Below, one piece after another: positions 53,241 to 63,101 of a stretch of 64,000 nt of DNA. Source of the stretch: Rhizobium sp. GTDB taxonomy: Bacteria; Pseudomonadota; Alphaproteobacteria; Rhizobiales; Rhizobiaceae. The stretch covers positions 62,001 through 126,000 of the forward strand of contig JAPZUE010000018.1 in NCBI GenBank assembly GCA_027533385.1, written 5' to 3'. Both the position numbers and the translations under genes were made by a program. Each line of letters begins with the position of its first letter. Position 1 is the stretch's first letter. Below the pieces are notes generated by a model. It did no database searches. It was not told the DNA's origin and worked only from the letters and a program-made list of their open reading frames with translations.

Positions 53241-53777
53241 TCAAAGACCGCCCTGATCCTGGAGATCCGTCTTGATCGATCGGCCGGTTTGCCCGTCGAC
53301 CACGGGGAAGAAATCATCGATCACCGGACGTCCGCTTTCCTCGATGACATGGAAGATCAGCACGGTATCAGCCTCGTACTCGGGACCGTCGCCGAAGCAG
53401 CTGCGGTTATTGAACAGGGCAGTCACCTGACCGTCACCGTCATCCTCGATGCGGATATTCTCGAACGGGCAGCCATCCTGGCCTTGAGCGATGGGATCAT
53501 AGTCGAAGGGAAAGCCGGTCGTTTCGCCTTCTGGCGGATCGTGAGGCGGGTTCTTGGAAGCCGCCATGAATGCCTCGGCAAACTCCTTCGAGAACAGACG
53601 TTGGAGGTGATCTGCGCTGAAGACCTCGACGGGCGGCTCGTCGACCGTTTCATCCCAGCCACGCGCCGCAGCCTCGATCACCTCGCGGACCGGTGTGGTC
53701 ACGTCGGACGCGGCATGAAGCGCCGCCGGCGCGCCCAGGGACAAAGCCAGAAACAGGACGGGAGAGAAGATTTTCAT
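53241..53777 (-). CDS. hypothetical secreted protein
   Basis: 178 aa. Signal peptide MKIFSPVLFLALSLGAPAALHA (two Mets at 53780/53777). The mature region holds two Cys (DGCPFENIRI and NRSCFGDGPEYEAD), a likely disulfide, with acidic patches. No family recognised. Own transcript, divergent from icd. Confidence 0.68.
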   Translation of the reverse strand: MKIFSPVLFLALSLGAPAALHAASDVTTPVREVIEAAARGWDETVDEPPVEVFSADHLQRLFSKEFAEAFMAASKNPPHDPPEGETTGFPFDYDPIAQGQDGCPFENIRIEDDGDGQVTALFNNRSCFGDGPEYEADTVLIFHVIEESGRPVIDDFFPVVDGQTGRSIKTDLQDQGGL

Positions 53778-53997
53778 CAAGACCTCGTGAGCAAATCGTT
53801 TTGCGCTGTTTTACCGGGAAAGCATGCAATCGAGAGGGCCAAGTTTGGGAGGAAAATGCACACCGAAAGTCTGAGCGAGAATTTCCGCGATCGGGCCCTC
53901 TGCTGTTTGCCTTGCAACGAGAGAATGTTATAGGCAGGCCTTCGGCAGAGCGCCCTCCCCGCGCCTGCGAGACAGGCCCAAACCCGTGAGGATATTC

Positions 53998-55212
53998 ATG
54001 ACCAAGATCAAGGTAGCCAACCCGGTCGTCGATCTCGACGGCGACGAGATGACCCGCATCATCTGGCAGTTCATCAAGGACAAGCTGATCCTGCCCTACC
54101 TCGATCTCCAGATCGAATATTATGACCTCTCGGTTGAAAACCGCGACGCCACCAACGACCAGGTCACGATCGACGCCGCCCACGCCATCAAGAAGCACGG
54201 CGTCGGCATCAAGTGCGCGACCATCACCCCGGACGAAGCCCGCGTGAAGGAATTCAACCTCAAGGAAATGTGGAAGAGCCCGAACGGCACCATCCGCAAC
54301 ATCTTGGGCGGCGTCATCTTCCGCGAGCCGATCATCTGCAAGAACGTGCCGCGCCTCGTTCCCGGCTGGACCAAGCCGATCGTTGTCGGTCGCCATGCTT
54401 TCGGTGACCAGTACAAGGCAACCGACTTCAAGTTCCCCGGCAAGGGCAAGCTGACGATCAAGTTCGTCGGTGAAGACGGCGAAGTGATCGAGAAGGAAGT
54501 CTACAACGCGCCGGGCGCTGGCGTTGCTCTCGCCATGTACAACCTCGACGAATCGATCCGCGAATTCGCCCGCGCCTCGATGATGTACGGCCTGATGCGC
54601 AAGTGGCCGGTCTACCTGTCGACGAAGAACACCATCCTCAAGGCCTATGACGGCCGCTTCAAGGACATCTTCGAAGAAGTCTACCAGAACGAGTTCAAGG
54701 CGAAGTTCGACGAGATCGGCATCGTCTACGAACACCGCCTGATCGACGACATGGTTGCTTCCGCGCTGAAGTGGTCCGGCGGCTATGTCTGGGCCTGCAA
54801 GAACTACGACGGCGACGTACAGTCCGACACGGTTGCGCAAGGCTTCGGTTCGCTCGGCCTGATGACCTCCGTTCTTCTGTCGCCCGATGGCCGCACGGTT
54901 GAAGCCGAAGCCGCCCACGGTACGGTGACCCGCCACTACCGCCAGCACCAGAAGGGTCAGGAAACCTCGACCAACTCGATCGCCTCGATCTTCGCCTGGA
55001 CGCGTGGCCTCGCCCACCGCGCCAAGCTCGACGACAATGCCGAACTGGCGAAGTTCGCAACGACACTCGAGAAGGTCTGCATCGACACCGTCGAAGCCGG
55101 TTACATGACCAAGGACCTGGCGCTGCTCATCGGCCCGGATCAGCCGTGGCTGTCGACGACCGCCTTCCTCGACAAGGTCGACGAAAACCTGAAGAAGGCC
55201 ATGGCCGCCTGA
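53998..55212 (+). CDS. icd: NADP-dependent isocitrate dehydrogenase
   Basis: 404 aa; isocitrate to 2-oxoglutarate plus CO2 in the TCA cycle. It belongs to the eukaryotic-like/dimeric type II group: [20 protein letters not shown] at the start, [22 protein letters not shown] near 92-113 (isocitrate loop) and [16 protein letters not shown] near 307 (NADP site). ATG 53998 with GTGAGGATATTC upstream; the frame from 53986 adds four residues. Terminator at 55240. Confidence 0.97.
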   Translation: MTKIKVANPVVDLDGDEMTRIIWQFIKDKLILPYLDLQIEYYDLSVENRDATNDQVTIDAAHAIKKHGVGIKCATITPDEARVKEFNLKEMWKSPNGTIRNILGGVIFREPIICKNVPRLVPGWTKPIVVGRHAFGDQYKATDFKFPGKGKLTIKFVGEDGEVIEKEVYNAPGAGVALAMYNLDESIREFARASMMYGLMRKWPVYLSTKNTILKAYDGRFKDIFEEVYQNEFKAKFDEIGIVYEHRLIDDMVASALKWSGGYVWACKNYDGDVQSDTVAQGFGSLGLMTSVLLSPDGRTVEAEAAHGTVTRHYRQHQKGQETSTNSIASIFAWTRGLAHRAKLDDNAELAKFATTLEKVCIDTVEAGYMTKDLALLIGPDQPWLSTTAFLDKVDENLKKAMAA

Positions 55213-55239
55213 TCGGCCGCCGGCAAAGTCAAAATTCAG

Positions 55240-55273
55240 AACCCGGTCACGGCAACGTGGCCGGGTTTTCTTT
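55240..55273 (+). terminator. icd terminator
   Basis: 12-bp stem AACCCGGTCACG/CGTGGCCGGGTT (one wobble) with GCAA tetraloop, then TTCTTT. Its right half overlaps the end of the convergent 55247-55768 gene. Confidence 0.88.
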
Positions 55274-55768
55274 GTCCTCTTCGATCACGACATCTGTATC
55301 CACATCGGCAAATCGCTTGCGAATCTCCGCACCCAGTCTGCGACCGGAGATGTGATAGCCGGACAGCGGCAAGGCATAGGTCTCCATCCGGTCGGGATCG
55401 TCCTCATCCAGATAATCGATATCGACCACCCAAAGGCCCGCCACACGACGCTGGGCAAGTTCCACGATCGACGCCCAGGCGATCCGCCGCTCGGTGCGGT
55501 AGTCGATCAGTTCCTCATTGTTGAGTTCCACGACGGGCTTCATGGCCGCTGCAATCCCGCGCCAGCCCTTGCGCAGGCCGAACAGGGCAAGCGCCAGAAG
55601 GACGAGGTAGACGAGCACCAGAAAGCTTGCCAAGTCGCCCGAGAGCAGACTGGCAAGCAGGCCGCCGAAAGCGACCGACAAGAGGATGGCAGATCCCGCA
55701 GCCCAAAGGACGGCAAGGCCGCGGCGCGGATAGATGATCAGGGTGGGATAGCTAGTCTCGGTCTTCAT
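55247..55768 (-). CDS. hypothetical membrane protein, PH-like
   Basis: 173 aa. Two hydrophobic segments at about residues 19-38 and 44-65 followed by a soluble part (VVELNNEELIDYRTERRIAWASIVELAQRRVAGLWVVDIDYLDEDD), which reads like the PH-like domain of STM3941-type proteins. ATG 55768. Convergent with icd. Function unknown. Confidence 0.7.
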   Translation of the reverse strand: MKTETSYPTLIIYPRRGLAVLWAAGSAILLSVAFGGLLASLLSGDLASFLVLVYLVLLALALFGLRKGWRGIAAAMKPVVELNNEELIDYRTERRIAWASIVELAQRRVAGLWVVDIDYLDEDDPDRMETYALPLSGYHISGRRLGAEIRKRFADVDTDVVIEEDKENPATLP

Positions 55769-55931
55769 ACGCTCTCAGCATAGGCAAAATCAGCGGCCAG
55801 GAACAGCCTGACCTGCACCAGATCGGCAGTATCCCTTCGGCCATGTTGTCAAAAGCAGGGACTCAGCGTCCTATGACGTAACGGAATGGCTGACGGTGTC
55901 TGCCATGTCCTCACCGGCGAGCACGACCAAC

Positions 55932-57572
55932 ATGAGCGATGTCATCCTGCCCAAAACCGTAAGTGTCTTCCGCGAAGGCTATGGCCTGGCCCGCTTCAAG
56001 GCGGATGCGCTTGCAGGCCTGACGGTGGCCATCGTCGCGCTGCCGCTCTCCATGGCAATTGCCATTGCCTCCGGCGTCACGCCGGATCGCGGCCTCTACA
56101 CCGCGATCATCGGCGGCTTCCTCGTGTCGCTGCTCGGTGGCAGCCGCCATCAGATCGGTGGACCGGCAGGGGCCTTCATCGTTCTGGTCAGCGCAACGGT
56201 GGCCCGCCATGGCATCGACGGATTGCTCCTGGCGACGGCAATGGCGGGGCTCATCCTGATTGCCTGCGGCTTCTTGCGCCTTGGTGACTACATCAAGTTC
56301 ATCCCCTATCCGGTCACCGTTGGCTTCACGGCAGGCATTGCCGTCATCATCTTCGCCAGTCAGATCGGTGAATTGCTCGGCTTGCACTTCCCCGCAGGAG
56401 AACCAGGACCACTGGCTGAAAAACTGACGGCGATAGCCGCAGCACTGCCGGAATTTTCCCCTTCGGCTGCTGCGATTGCGGCCCTCACCATCGCCATCAT
56501 CCTGATCCTGCGCCGCACAAGACCATCATGGCCCGGTCTTCTGATTGCCGTTGTGATTGCCTCCGCCCTGGCAGCCCTGCTGCAGCTGCCCGTCGCCACG
56601 ATCGGTTCGAAATTCGGCGGCATTCCCTCCGGCCTGCCAATGCCGTCGCTGCCTGACGTTACGCCGGAGCTGGCGATCGCCGTTCTTCCCGATGCCATCG
56701 CCTTTGCTTTGCTGGGAGCCATCGAATCGCTCCTGTCCGCCGTCGTGGCGGACGGCATGACCGGTCGGCGCCATCGATCGAACACGGAACTTGTCGCGCA
56801 AGGGGTCGCCAATATCGGCTCGGCCCTCTTCGGCGGCATCTGCGTCACCGGCACGATTGCCCGCACGGCGACCAATGTCCGGGCGGGTGCCACAAGCCCT
56901 GTTTCGGGCATGCTGCATGCGGCCTTTTTGCTTGGTTTTATGCTGGTCGCGGCCCCGCTCGCCGCCTATATCCCGCTTGCAGCACTCGCCGGCGTGCTCG
57001 CCGTCGTCTCCTGGAACATGGTGGAGAAATCAGCGATTGCCGCCCTCATCCGCTCCTCGCGCGGCGAGACGCTGATCCTGGCCGTCACCTTTCTGCTGGT
57101 GATCTTCCGCGACCTGACAGAAGGCATCGTGGTTGGCTTTTCGCTGGCTGCCCTGCAGTTCATCCACCACATGTCGAAAAACATCCGTGTCACGACCGAG
57201 GGACCTGAGCGGCCTCTGGATGCGATGGATGCCGACACCGTCACCTACCGCCTCGATGGGGCCTTCTTCTTTGGCGCCGTCGCCGCGGCGGGAGCCGTGC
57301 TCGACCGCATCGGAGATGACCACCGCAACCTCGTGCTTGACTGTTCGGGGATAGGCTTCGTCGACACGTCAGGCGTCAATCTGCTGGCGAGCGTGATCCG
57401 CAAGGCCGTTCGGCAGGGCGTGGAGGTTTATGTCGTAACCGAGCGCAACGAACTCAAGACCATGCTGCACCATCAGGAAGTGCCCGAGCAAGGTGTACAC
57501 TTTGTCAAATCACTACCCGAGGCGCGTTCAGACCTTGCCCACCGAGGCGATGGAAACCCGAATCGCAGGTGA
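55932..57572 (+). CDS. SulP family anion transporter with STAS domain
   Basis: About 546 aa. Around 11-12 membrane helices. Early motif ALAGLTVAIVALPLSMAIAIASGVTPDRGLYTAIIGGF (SulP signature) and VSATVARHGIDGLLLATAMAGLI; PDAIAFALLGAIESLLSAVVADGMTGRRHRSNTELVAQGVANI near 265. A cytoplasmic STAS domain ends the protein (RNLVLDCSGIGFVDTSGVNLLASVIRKAV). Likely bicarbonate, sulfate or dicarboxylate transport. Start: ATG 55932 (MSDVILPK) or GTG 55896. Confidence 0.9.
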   Translation: MSDVILPKTVSVFREGYGLARFKADALAGLTVAIVALPLSMAIAIASGVTPDRGLYTAIIGGFLVSLLGGSRHQIGGPAGAFIVLVSATVARHGIDGLLLATAMAGLILIACGFLRLGDYIKFIPYPVTVGFTAGIAVIIFASQIGELLGLHFPAGEPGPLAEKLTAIAAALPEFSPSAAAIAALTIAIILILRRTRPSWPGLLIAVVIASALAALLQLPVATIGSKFGGIPSGLPMPSLPDVTPELAIAVLPDAIAFALLGAIESLLSAVVADGMTGRRHRSNTELVAQGVANIGSALFGGICVTGTIARTATNVRAGATSPVSGMLHAAFLLGFMLVAAPLAAYIPLAALAGVLAVVSWNMVEKSAIAALIRSSRGETLILAVTFLLVIFRDLTEGIVVGFSLAALQFIHHMSKNIRVTTEGPERPLDAMDADTVTYRLDGAFFFGAVAAAGAVLDRIGDDHRNLVLDCSGIGFVDTSGVNLLASVIRKAVRQGVEVYVVTERNELKTMLHHQEVPEQGVHFVKSLPEARSDLAHRGDGNPNRR

Positions 57573-58823
57573 TCAGGCCGCAGACCGCGGGATCACCGAT
57601 TCAGCCTGCTGCAACGCACTCCCGTTGTCCGGATCGCGCAACTCGTCGTGATCAGTGTCGAAGCTCGCCCAGCTGACACGGTTGCGGCCGCCGCGCTTCG
57701 ACTGATAGAGAGCCTTGTCAGCCCGAGCCAGAGCGCGGGAGAAATCCAGGACGCCGGATGGCAGGGAAACGGCACCGATGCTGACCGTCAAAGCCAGGAG
57801 GTGACTATCATGCTGGATCGTCAAGGTGCTGACAGCAAGACGAAGCTCCTCCAGAAGATGCGGATGGCGCAGCGCCACGTCGGATGGCAAATAGATGCCG
57901 AATTCTTCCCCACCAAGGCGTCCGACCAGCGTGCCGGGAGGCAAATCGCGGACCAACAGCCGCGACAGATCCTGCAGCACGGCATCGCCGGCACCATGAC
58001 CATGAGTGTCGTTGATCGACTTGAAATGATCGGCATCGATGAGTGCGAGCACAGCACCTGGACCAGAACCACCAAAGCCAAGACGTCTCCTGCCAACCGT
58101 ATCCATGAAGGCACGCCTGTTCAGCAGCGATGTCAGCACATCGGTCTCGGACGCCCGCTTGTAGCGGCGCGTCGCACGCTCTTGAACCATGGCAAAGACC
58201 GCAAGCCCGCCAATCAGCCCCTGGACGAAGAAGCCGAAGGTCAAGACGCCATACCACAGCGGTCCATGGCCGGCGTCGAGATGAACCGGCTCGATCATCT
58301 GCAAGGGCAGCCGGACCAAATAGCTGAAACCATGGGCGGAAAACGCGAGTATTGCGATGATGCGGGCCGGCAAAGGCTCGCGGCGCTGCCCTCGAAGCAT
58401 GACGCTTACCGCGAGGAACGAATAGGCAGCATAGAGCACGGATGCAACGAGAACCCGTGTGCCCATATCTGTTGCAAAGGCGGGGATGGCAAAGAGGCAA
58501 AGCCAGACAAGCGCTCCGGCCGCAGCAATCGGACCGGCACCCTTGCGGGTTTCACCCTCGAATGCCAGACATCCCATCCAGATCAGACCAAGGCTATAGA
58601 TGCCAAGGGCATTGCCGAAACCGAGCGCCAGAAAAGGCGGCGCAATATCGCGAAGGCTGACCAGGATCATGCCCAGCGCCCCGCTGGAAAAGCCAAGCGA
58701 CCAGAATCCAAGCGCGCGGTTGCTGCGCTCATAGGCCCAGATCAGGATGTGAAAACCCGACACGATGATCAGCGTTGCCGCAAGGCACAGCGTAAGTGTC
58801 GGGATGTGAAAAACTGTGGCCAA
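57573..58823 (-). CDS. membrane-bound diguanylate cyclase
   Basis: 416 aa. Six or so membrane helices (residues about 10-230), then a GGDEF domain: DVLTSLLNRRAFMDTV near 243, ALIDADHFKSINDTHGHGAGD near 274 and a GGEEF active site near 323. C-terminal end KRGGRNRV matches family. Synthesises c-di-GMP. The RxxD inhibitory motif is not seen before GGEEF. ATG 58823. Convergent with the SulP gene, stop codons abutting. Confidence 0.9.
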   Translation of the reverse strand: MATVFHIPTLTLCLAATLIIVSGFHILIWAYERSNRALGFWSLGFSSGALGMILVSLRDIAPPFLALGFGNALGIYSLGLIWMGCLAFEGETRKGAGPIAAAGALVWLCLFAIPAFATDMGTRVLVASVLYAAYSFLAVSVMLRGQRREPLPARIIAILAFSAHGFSYLVRLPLQMIEPVHLDAGHGPLWYGVLTFGFFVQGLIGGLAVFAMVQERATRRYKRASETDVLTSLLNRRAFMDTVGRRRLGFGGSGPGAVLALIDADHFKSINDTHGHGAGDAVLQDLSRLLVRDLPPGTLVGRLGGEEFGIYLPSDVALRHPHLLEELRLAVSTLTIQHDSHLLALTVSIGAVSLPSGVLDFSRALARADKALYQSKRGGRNRVSWASFDTDHDELRDPDNGSALQQAESVIPRSAA

Positions 58824-58908
58824 GTCGAAAACCCCAATGAAGCCACAGCTTTAGCCGACAAGATTGAAGAAACCTCAAAAACGATCGGTAAATCCGGATA
58901 TGAATGTA

Positions 58909-58936
58909 TAAAAAAAGGCCGGGAACATTCCCGGCC
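58909..58936 (-). terminator. alaS terminator
   Basis: Perfect 9-bp stem GGCCGGGAA/TTCCCGGCC with a 2-nt core, followed on the minus strand by a run of seven Ts. Confidence 0.93.
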
Positions 58937-58960
58937 TCCGATGATTTCAATTTACAGGCT

Positions 58961-61618
58961 TCAGCCGAGGGCTGCCTCGACCGCCGCAATCGCTGCTTCC
59001 GCCTGGGCTCCATCCGGGCCACCGGCCTGCGCCATGTCGGGACGTCCGCCGCCACCCTTGCCGCCAAGCGCAGCGGAGGCCACACGAACGAGGTCGACAG
59101 CGCTGAAGCGACCGGTGAGATCAGGGGTCACCGACACCACAGCACTCGCCTTGCCATCTTCGGCGACGGCGATCAGCACGACGACAGCGGTCGCCAGACC
59201 GGCCTTCGCCTCGTCCGCCATGCCCTTCAGGTCCTTGGCGTCGATACCGTTCAGGGTGCGACCAACGAAGTTGATGCCATTGACCTGCTTCGGCGCTTCG
59301 GCGCCTCCGGAAGCACCGCCGCCCATGGCGAGCTTGCGCTTGGCGTCTGCCAGTTCCTTTTCGAGCTTGCGGCGCTCTTCGACCAGCGCCTCGACACGGG
59401 CGACGACATCGGTCGGCTGAACCTTCAGCGTCGAAGCGAGTGTCTTCACGCGTTCGTCCTGCTCGGCAAGATAGGCGCGCGCCGCCTCACCCGTCAGCGC
59501 CTCGATGCGGCGCACACCGGCACCGACGGCGCTTTCGCCGACGAGACGCACGAGGCCGATATCGCCGGTGGCCGACACATGCGTGCCACCGCAGAGTTCC
59601 GTCGAATAGCTCTTGCCGGCCTTTTCGCCGCGCACGGCCGTGCCCATCGAAACAACGCGGACCTCATCGCCATACTTCTCGCCGAACAGCGCCATGGCGC
59701 CTTCCGCAATCGCGTCATCAACGGCCATCAGACGGGTGGTAACAGGCGAATTCTGGATGATGATTTCGTTCGCCATCTCCTCGACCACCTTGAGCTCGTC
59801 CGCCGAAATCGGCTTCGGATGGGAGATGTCGAAGCGCAGGCGCTCGGGCGCGACCAGCGAGCCCTTCTGGGCAACATGGGTGCCCAGCACTTCGCGCAGC
59901 GCCTCATGCAGAAGATGGGTCGCCGAATGGTTCGAGCGCAGGCGCGAGCGACGCGCATGGTCGACGTTCAACTGAACCGCGCCGCCGGCCTTGACGACGC
60001 CGTTCTGAACCGTGGCGACATGGACGAACACGCCCTCGCCCTTCTTCTGGGTATCGCTGACGGAAAGCGAGAAGCCCTCGCCGACGATTTCGCCGGTATC
60101 GCCCATCTGGCCGCCGGATTCACCGTAGAACGGCGTCTGGTTGACAACGACCTGGACACTCTCGCCGGCACTCACCTGCTCGACGACCTTGCCGTCCTTG
60201 ACGAGCGCAAGGATCTGGCCTTCGGCGGTTTCGGAGCTGTAACCAAGGAATTCGGTCGCGCCGAACTTTTCCTTGAGCTCAAACCAGACGGTCTCCTGGG
60301 CCTTGTCACCAGAGCCGGCCCAGCTGGCGCGGGCCTCGGCCTTCTGGCGCTGCATGGCGTCGTTGAAGCCGGTGAGATCGACGCCGATGCCGCGGCCGCG
60401 AAGCGCGTCCTGCGTCAGGTCGAGCGGGAAGCCATAGGTATCGTAGAGCTTGAAGGCGGTCTCGCCATCCAGGCTGTCGCCCTTGTCCAGCGACGCAGTC
60501 GCATCGGAGAGCAGCGTCAGGCCGCGCTCCAGCGTCTTGCGGAAGCGGGTTTCCTCAAGCTTCAGCGTCTCGGAAATCAGTGCTTCGGCGCGCACCAGTT
60601 CCGGATAGGCGCGGCCCATCTGCTGAACGAGAACCGGCAGCAGCTTGTAGATGATCGGATCCTTGGCACCGAGCAGCTGCGCATGGCGCATGGCGCGACG
60701 CATGATGCGGCGAAGTACATAGCCGCGGCCCTCGTTCGACGGCAGAACACCGTCGGCGATCAGGAAGGCAGACGAACGAAGGTGGTCGGCAATCACGCGG
60801 TGGCTTGCGCGACGCTCGCCCTCGGCCTTGACGCCGGTGAGGTCGACGGAGGCGTCGATGAGCGCGCGGAACAGGTCGATCTCGTAGTTGTCGTGGCGGC
60901 CCTGCAGCACGGCGGCGACGCGCTCCAGACCCATGCCGGTGTCGATCGACGGACGCGGCAGGTTGATCCGCTCTTCCTTCGTCACCTGCTCATACTGCAT
61001 GAAGACGAGGTTCCAGATCTCGATGAAGCGGTCACCATCCTCTTCCGGCGAGCCCGGAGGGCCACCCCAGATATGATCGCCGTGATCGTAGAAGATCTCC
61101 GAGCACGGACCGCAGGGACCGGTGTCACCCATGGCCCAGAAATTGTCGCTGGTCGGGATGCGGATGATCTTGTCGTCCGAGAGCCCGGCGATCTTCTTCC
61201 AAAGGGCGTGGGCCTCGTCATCGGTGTGATAGACGGTGACCAGCAGGCGATTGCGGTCGATGCCGAATTCCTTGGTGATCAGGTTCCAGGCAAGCTCGAT
61301 CGCGCGCTCCTTGAAATAGTCGCCGAAGGAGAAGTTGCCGAGCATTTCGAAGAAGGTGTGGTGGCGCGCGGTATAGCCGACATTGTCGAGGTCGTTGTGC
61401 TTGCCGCCGGCGCGAACGCATTTCTGCGCCGTCGCAGCCGTCGAATAGGGGCGCTGCTCGAGACCGGTAAAGACGTTCTTGAACTGCACCATACCGGCAT
61501 TGGTGAACATCAGCGTCGGATCGTTGCGCGGCACCAGCGGGCTGGAGGAAACGACCTCGTGACCGTTCGTCTTGAAGTAATCGAGAAAAGTCGACCGGAT
61601 GTCGTTTACACCGCTCAT
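58961..61618 (-). CDS. alaS: alanyl-tRNA synthetase
   Basis: 885 aa class II synthetase with editing domain. N-terminal catalytic core starts [38 protein letters not shown]; editing-domain zinc motifs NHSATHLLH (HxxxH) and ELCGGTHV (CxxxH) are intact; C-terminal coiled coil and DHHA1 domain end with [18 protein letters not shown] 61618 chosen (MSGVNDIRS); the longer frame to 61666 is not conserved. Transcribed after recA but behind recA's own terminator. A 972-codon antisense frame through it is a codon-bias artefact. Confidence 0.97.
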   Translation of the reverse strand: MSGVNDIRSTFLDYFKTNGHEVVSSSPLVPRNDPTLMFTNAGMVQFKNVFTGLEQRPYSTAATAQKCVRAGGKHNDLDNVGYTARHHTFFEMLGNFSFGDYFKERAIELAWNLITKEFGIDRNRLLVTVYHTDDEAHALWKKIAGLSDDKIIRIPTSDNFWAMGDTGPCGPCSEIFYDHGDHIWGGPPGSPEEDGDRFIEIWNLVFMQYEQVTKEERINLPRPSIDTGMGLERVAAVLQGRHDNYEIDLFRALIDASVDLTGVKAEGERRASHRVIADHLRSSAFLIADGVLPSNEGRGYVLRRIMRRAMRHAQLLGAKDPIIYKLLPVLVQQMGRAYPELVRAEALISETLKLEETRFRKTLERGLTLLSDATASLDKGDSLDGETAFKLYDTYGFPLDLTQDALRGRGIGVDLTGFNDAMQRQKAEARASWAGSGDKAQETVWFELKEKFGATEFLGYSSETAEGQILALVKDGKVVEQVSAGESVQVVVNQTPFYGESGGQMGDTGEIVGEGFSLSVSDTQKKGEGVFVHVATVQNGVVKAGGAVQLNVDHARRSRLRSNHSATHLLHEALREVLGTHVAQKGSLVAPERLRFDISHPKPISADELKVVEEMANEIIIQNSPVTTRLMAVDDAIAEGAMALFGEKYGDEVRVVSMGTAVRGEKAGKSYSTELCGGTHVSATGDIGLVRLVGESAVGAGVRRIEALTGEAARAYLAEQDERVKTLASTLKVQPTDVVARVEALVEERRKLEKELADAKRKLAMGGGASGGAEAPKQVNGINFVGRTLNGIDAKDLKGMADEAKAGLATAVVVLIAVAEDGKASAVVSVTPDLTGRFSAVDLVRVASAALGGKGGGGRPDMAQAGGPDGAQAEAAIAAVEAALG

Positions 61619-61704
61619 GTCACGCCCTTCATTCAGGCCGGGAAGCCGGCCAATTTGCAAAATCAATGGCTTTTATCGCCCGGCTTCATCCCTGTCCAGC
61701 AGCC

Positions 61705-61742
61705 GAAACGAAAACCGGCCGCGTCTCGAAGGAAACGCGGCC
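61705..61742 (-). terminator. recA terminator
   Basis: 8-bp GC-rich stem GGCCGCGT/ACGCGGCC (61717-61742), then GGTTTTCGTTT on the minus strand; lies between recA and alaS. Confidence 0.85.
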
Positions 61743-61770
61743 GACACAATAGTCGAAGATGGACAGCAGT

Positions 61771-62859
61771 TTACGCGTCGTCGGCAACATCACCGTCATT
61801 GGCGTCGGGCCCGCCGTTCTGAAGGAATTTTTCCGCGATCAGGCCGGCGTTCTGGCGCAGCGCCATTTCGATCTCCTGGGCGACGGCGGGATTGTCGCGC
61901 AGGAAGAGCTTGGCATTCTCACGGCCCTGGCCGAGACGCTGGCTGTTGTAGGAGAACCAGGCCCCCGATTTCTCGACGATTCCAGCCTTGACGCCGAGAT
62001 CGACGAGCTCGCCGGTCTTGGATACGCCTTCGCCATACATGATGTCGAATTCGACCTGCTTGAACGGCGGCGCCATCTTGTTCTTGACGACCTTCACGCG
62101 GGTCTGGTTGCCTACGACCTCTTCGCGGTCCTTGACCGCGCCGATGCGGCGGATGTCGAGACGCACAGAGGCGTAGAACTTCAGCGCGTTACCGCCAGTC
62201 GTCGTTTCCGGCGAACCGAACATCACGCCGATCTTCATACGGATCTGGTTGATGAAAATGACCATCGTCTTCGACTTGGAGATCGAGGCGGTCAGCTTGC
62301 GCAGCGCCTGGCTCATCAGGCGAGCCTGCATGCCCGGCAGGCTGTCGCCCATCTCGCCTTCGATTTCGGCGCGCGGGGTCAGCGCTGCAACCGAGTCGAC
62401 GACGAGAACATCGATGGCGCCGGAGCGAACCAGCGTGTCGGTGATTTCCAGCGCCTGTTCGCCGGTGTCGGGCTGAGAGATCAGGAGGTTCTGCAGGTCG
62501 ACACCGAGCTTGCGGGCATAGACCGGGTCGAGCGCATGTTCGGCGTCGACAAACGCGCAGATTCCGCCCTTCTTCTGGGCTTCTGCAATGGTCTGCAGCG
62601 CCAGCGTCGTCTTACCCGAGCTTTCCGGCCCGTAAACTTCAATGATGCGCCCCTTCGGCAGGCCGCCAATGCCCAGCGCAATGTCGAGGCTGAGCGACCC
62701 CGTCGAGACCGTCTCGACTTCGACCACGCTCTCGTTCGCGCCGAGCTTCATGATCGAGCCCTTGCCGAACGAGCGTTCGATCTGCGAGAGCGCCGCTTCC
62801 AATGCCTTGCTTTTATCCACCGATTTGTCCTCTACAAGCCGCAAAGAATTCTGTGCCAT
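61771..62859 (-). CDS. recA: recombinase RecA
   Basis: 362 aa. Strand exchange, LexA co-protease. Walker [11 protein letters not shown] at 77-86, Walker [11 protein letters not shown]1/L2 regions ([56 protein letters not shown]) and acidic tail ([14 protein letters not shown]). ATG 62859 with AAAGGTGG upstream; the frame to 62937 runs through the promoter. SOS box lies upstream. Confidence 0.98.
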   Translation of the reverse strand: MAQNSLRLVEDKSVDKSKALEAALSQIERSFGKGSIMKLGANESVVEVETVSTGSLSLDIALGIGGLPKGRIIEVYGPESSGKTTLALQTIAEAQKKGGICAFVDAEHALDPVYARKLGVDLQNLLISQPDTGEQALEITDTLVRSGAIDVLVVDSVAALTPRAEIEGEMGDSLPGMQARLMSQALRKLTASISKSKTMVIFINQIRMKIGVMFGSPETTTGGNALKFYASVRLDIRRIGAVKDREEVVGNQTRVKVVKNKMAPPFKQVEFDIMYGEGVSKTGELVDLGVKAGIVEKSGAWFSYNSQRLGQGRENAKLFLRDNPAVAQEIEMALRQNAGLIAEKFLQNGGPDANDGDVADDA

Positions 62860-62915
62860 TTGATCCACCTTTAGGTTATTGAGGCCGCATAGGCAATGAA
62901 GCCGCCGATGGGGAA

Positions 62916-62944
62916 TATGTACTCTTTTTGTTCTCATTTTGCAA
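62916..62944 (-). promoter_or_regulatory. recA promoter with overlapping LexA box
   Basis: On the minus strand: -35 TTGCAA (62939-62944), 17 bp, -10 TACATA (62916-62921). GTAC-N7-GTTC (62919-62933) lies within it, one mismatch from the alphaproteobacterial LexA box, exactly where it can block RNA polymerase. Confidence 0.65.
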
Positions 62945-62969
62945 GAGCACGCGAAGCGATTGATATAAA
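62939..62969 (+). promoter_or_regulatory. divergent promoter for the PfkB gene sharing the same -35
   Basis: TTGCAA is self-complementary, so the same hexamer serves as -35 on the plus strand: a 17-bp spacer leads to GATATA (62962-62967) or 19 bp to an extended -10 TGATATAAA (62961-62969). An 8-bp dyad AAGCGATT/AATCGCTT surrounds it. Confidence 0.4.
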
Positions 62970-62986
62970 ATCGCTTTTTGAGGCGT

Positions 62987-63001
62987 GTTCGAAATCTGTT
63001 C
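62987..63001. promoter_or_regulatory. perfect alphaproteobacterial LexA box
   Basis: GTTC-GAAATCT-GTTC, an exact GTTC-N7-GTTC match, 101 bp before the PfkB start and 128 bp from the recA start. Distal to recA's promoter, and just downstream of the predicted plus-strand start site. Confidence 0.55.
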
Positions 63002-63101
63002 CGCCGCTTCCCAAGGCGGATCAGGCAAATGGGCTGATCGGCTGCCGCGGTCCGGATCGCAGCGCTTCGATTCGTCCTTTCACGGTCGCGGAGACGAGAG
63101 C

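Noticed and set aside
57648..59420. 590-codon plus frame over the diguanylate cyclase and alaS end
   Set aside because: Spans two convincing minus-strand genes and the alaS terminator; no family similarity.
58904..61822. 972-codon open frame antisense to alaS
   Set aside because: alaS is unmistakable on the other strand; the long antisense frame is a product of GC-rich codon use and has no domain character.
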